Of a stretch of DNA of 6,413 bases, positions 6,191-6,413 are shown piece after piece. The notes beneath the pieces were generated by a model. The model searched no databases, was not told where the DNA came from, and saw only the letters and a list, made by a program, of their open reading frames with translations. The position numbers and the translations under genes are program-made. The DNA lies in assembly GCA_913776405.1 (NCBI GenBank), contig CAJYOV010000451.1, forward strand, positions 1 to 6,413, given 5' to 3'. This stretch comes from Pseudobdellovibrionaceae bacterium. Lineage in GTDB: Bacteria; Bdellovibrionota; Bdellovibrionia; Bdellovibrionales; JAMPXM01. How positions within the stretch are numbered: position 1 is the first letter of the stretch; each line of letters starts with the position of its first letter.

Positions 6191-6413
6191 TCAGTAGTCG
6201 TAAACGAGCTGGCCAGGCGTGAGGGCTTCGCGTTTTTTCATCGAGTCGATTGCTGCGGTGAGATCGTCGTGTGAAGTCGCCTTGATGACCAGAAGCAAGC
6301 GGCCCTCGACAGAATTCGAGGCGTAGTAGCTGCGCTTTGGCATCTTGCGAATGTCTTTCGCGCGTGAGCCGATGAACGGGATTCGGCTTGCGAACTGATC
6401 GAAGTCGAATTGG
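6191..6413 (-). CDS. C-terminal end of an unrecognised protein (partial)
   Basis: On the minus strand the frame is open from the window edge (first full codon at 6412) to TGA at 6193-6191, giving the last 73 residues of a protein. Visible segments are FDFDQFASRIPFIGSRAKD, then IRKMPKRSYYASNSVEG, a hydrophobic strand RLLLVIKATS, a helix-like DDLTAAIDSMKKREAL, and the end TPGQLVYDY. Codon use (GGC, GCC, CTC, GAC) matches imuB and dnaE2, which supports real coding. No signal, membrane span or known motif is visible in this piece, and I do not recognise the family. It converges on dnaE2 and most likely ends at the terminator at 6049-6081. There is no evidence that it belongs to the mutagenesis system. 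Confidence 0.65.
   Translation of the reverse strand, partial: QFDFDQFASRIPFIGSRAKDIRKMPKRSYYASNSVEGRLLLVIKATSHDDLTAAIDSMKKREALTPGQLVYDY

Overview
The window holds most of a bacterial DNA-damage mutagenesis (mutasome) cassette. It contains the 3' part of imuB, a non-catalytic Y-family polymerase homologue, followed on the same strand by a complete dnaE2, the error-prone C-family DNA polymerase. ImuA is not in the window, and imuB runs off the left edge. Base composition is balanced and both genes share codon habits. I could not place the organism firmly. The style of the DnaE2, with motifs such as SSAWKKK and GFSSYGFPESHAASFA, suggests a proteobacterial or Bdellovibrionota-like genome, but this is an impression and not a measured result.

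Layout. Positions 1-1623 are imuB (5'-partial). Positions 1624-2088 are a 465-base spacer with a strong intrinsic terminator (1744-1807) and a probable 36-codon membrane miniprotein (1891-2001) that has its own Shine-Dalgarno sequence. Positions 2089-5787 are dnaE2, with an unusual N-terminal extension of about 115 residues and a degenerate PHP domain. Positions 5788-6190 lie between convergent genes. They carry a small inverted repeat just after dnaE2, a 40-codon hydrophobic and basic miniprotein on the minus strand (5891-6013) with a strong but hairpin-buried Shine-Dalgarno sequence, and a bidirectional terminator (6049-6081). Positions 6191-6413 are the 3' end of an unrecognised minus-strand gene that converges on dnaE2.

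How the parts work together. In characterised systems ImuB carries the beta-clamp-binding motif and recruits the catalytically active DnaE2 to damaged DNA, so imuB and dnaE2 here are probably functional partners. The terminator between them implies that dnaE2 has its own promoter, unlike the usual compact imuA-imuB-dnaE2 operon. I did not find a convincing LexA box in the spacer. The most interesting undescribed signals are the two short hydrophobic ORFs that bracket dnaE2. The downstream one has the layout of a translationally silenced toxin-like peptide: its ribosome site is buried in a hairpin, and it lies fully antisense to the expected dnaE2 3' untranslated region. SOS-linked membrane miniproteins are known elsewhere (TisB in E. 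coli, SidA in Caulobacter), so a damage-response role is a reasonable hypothesis, but it is unproven here.
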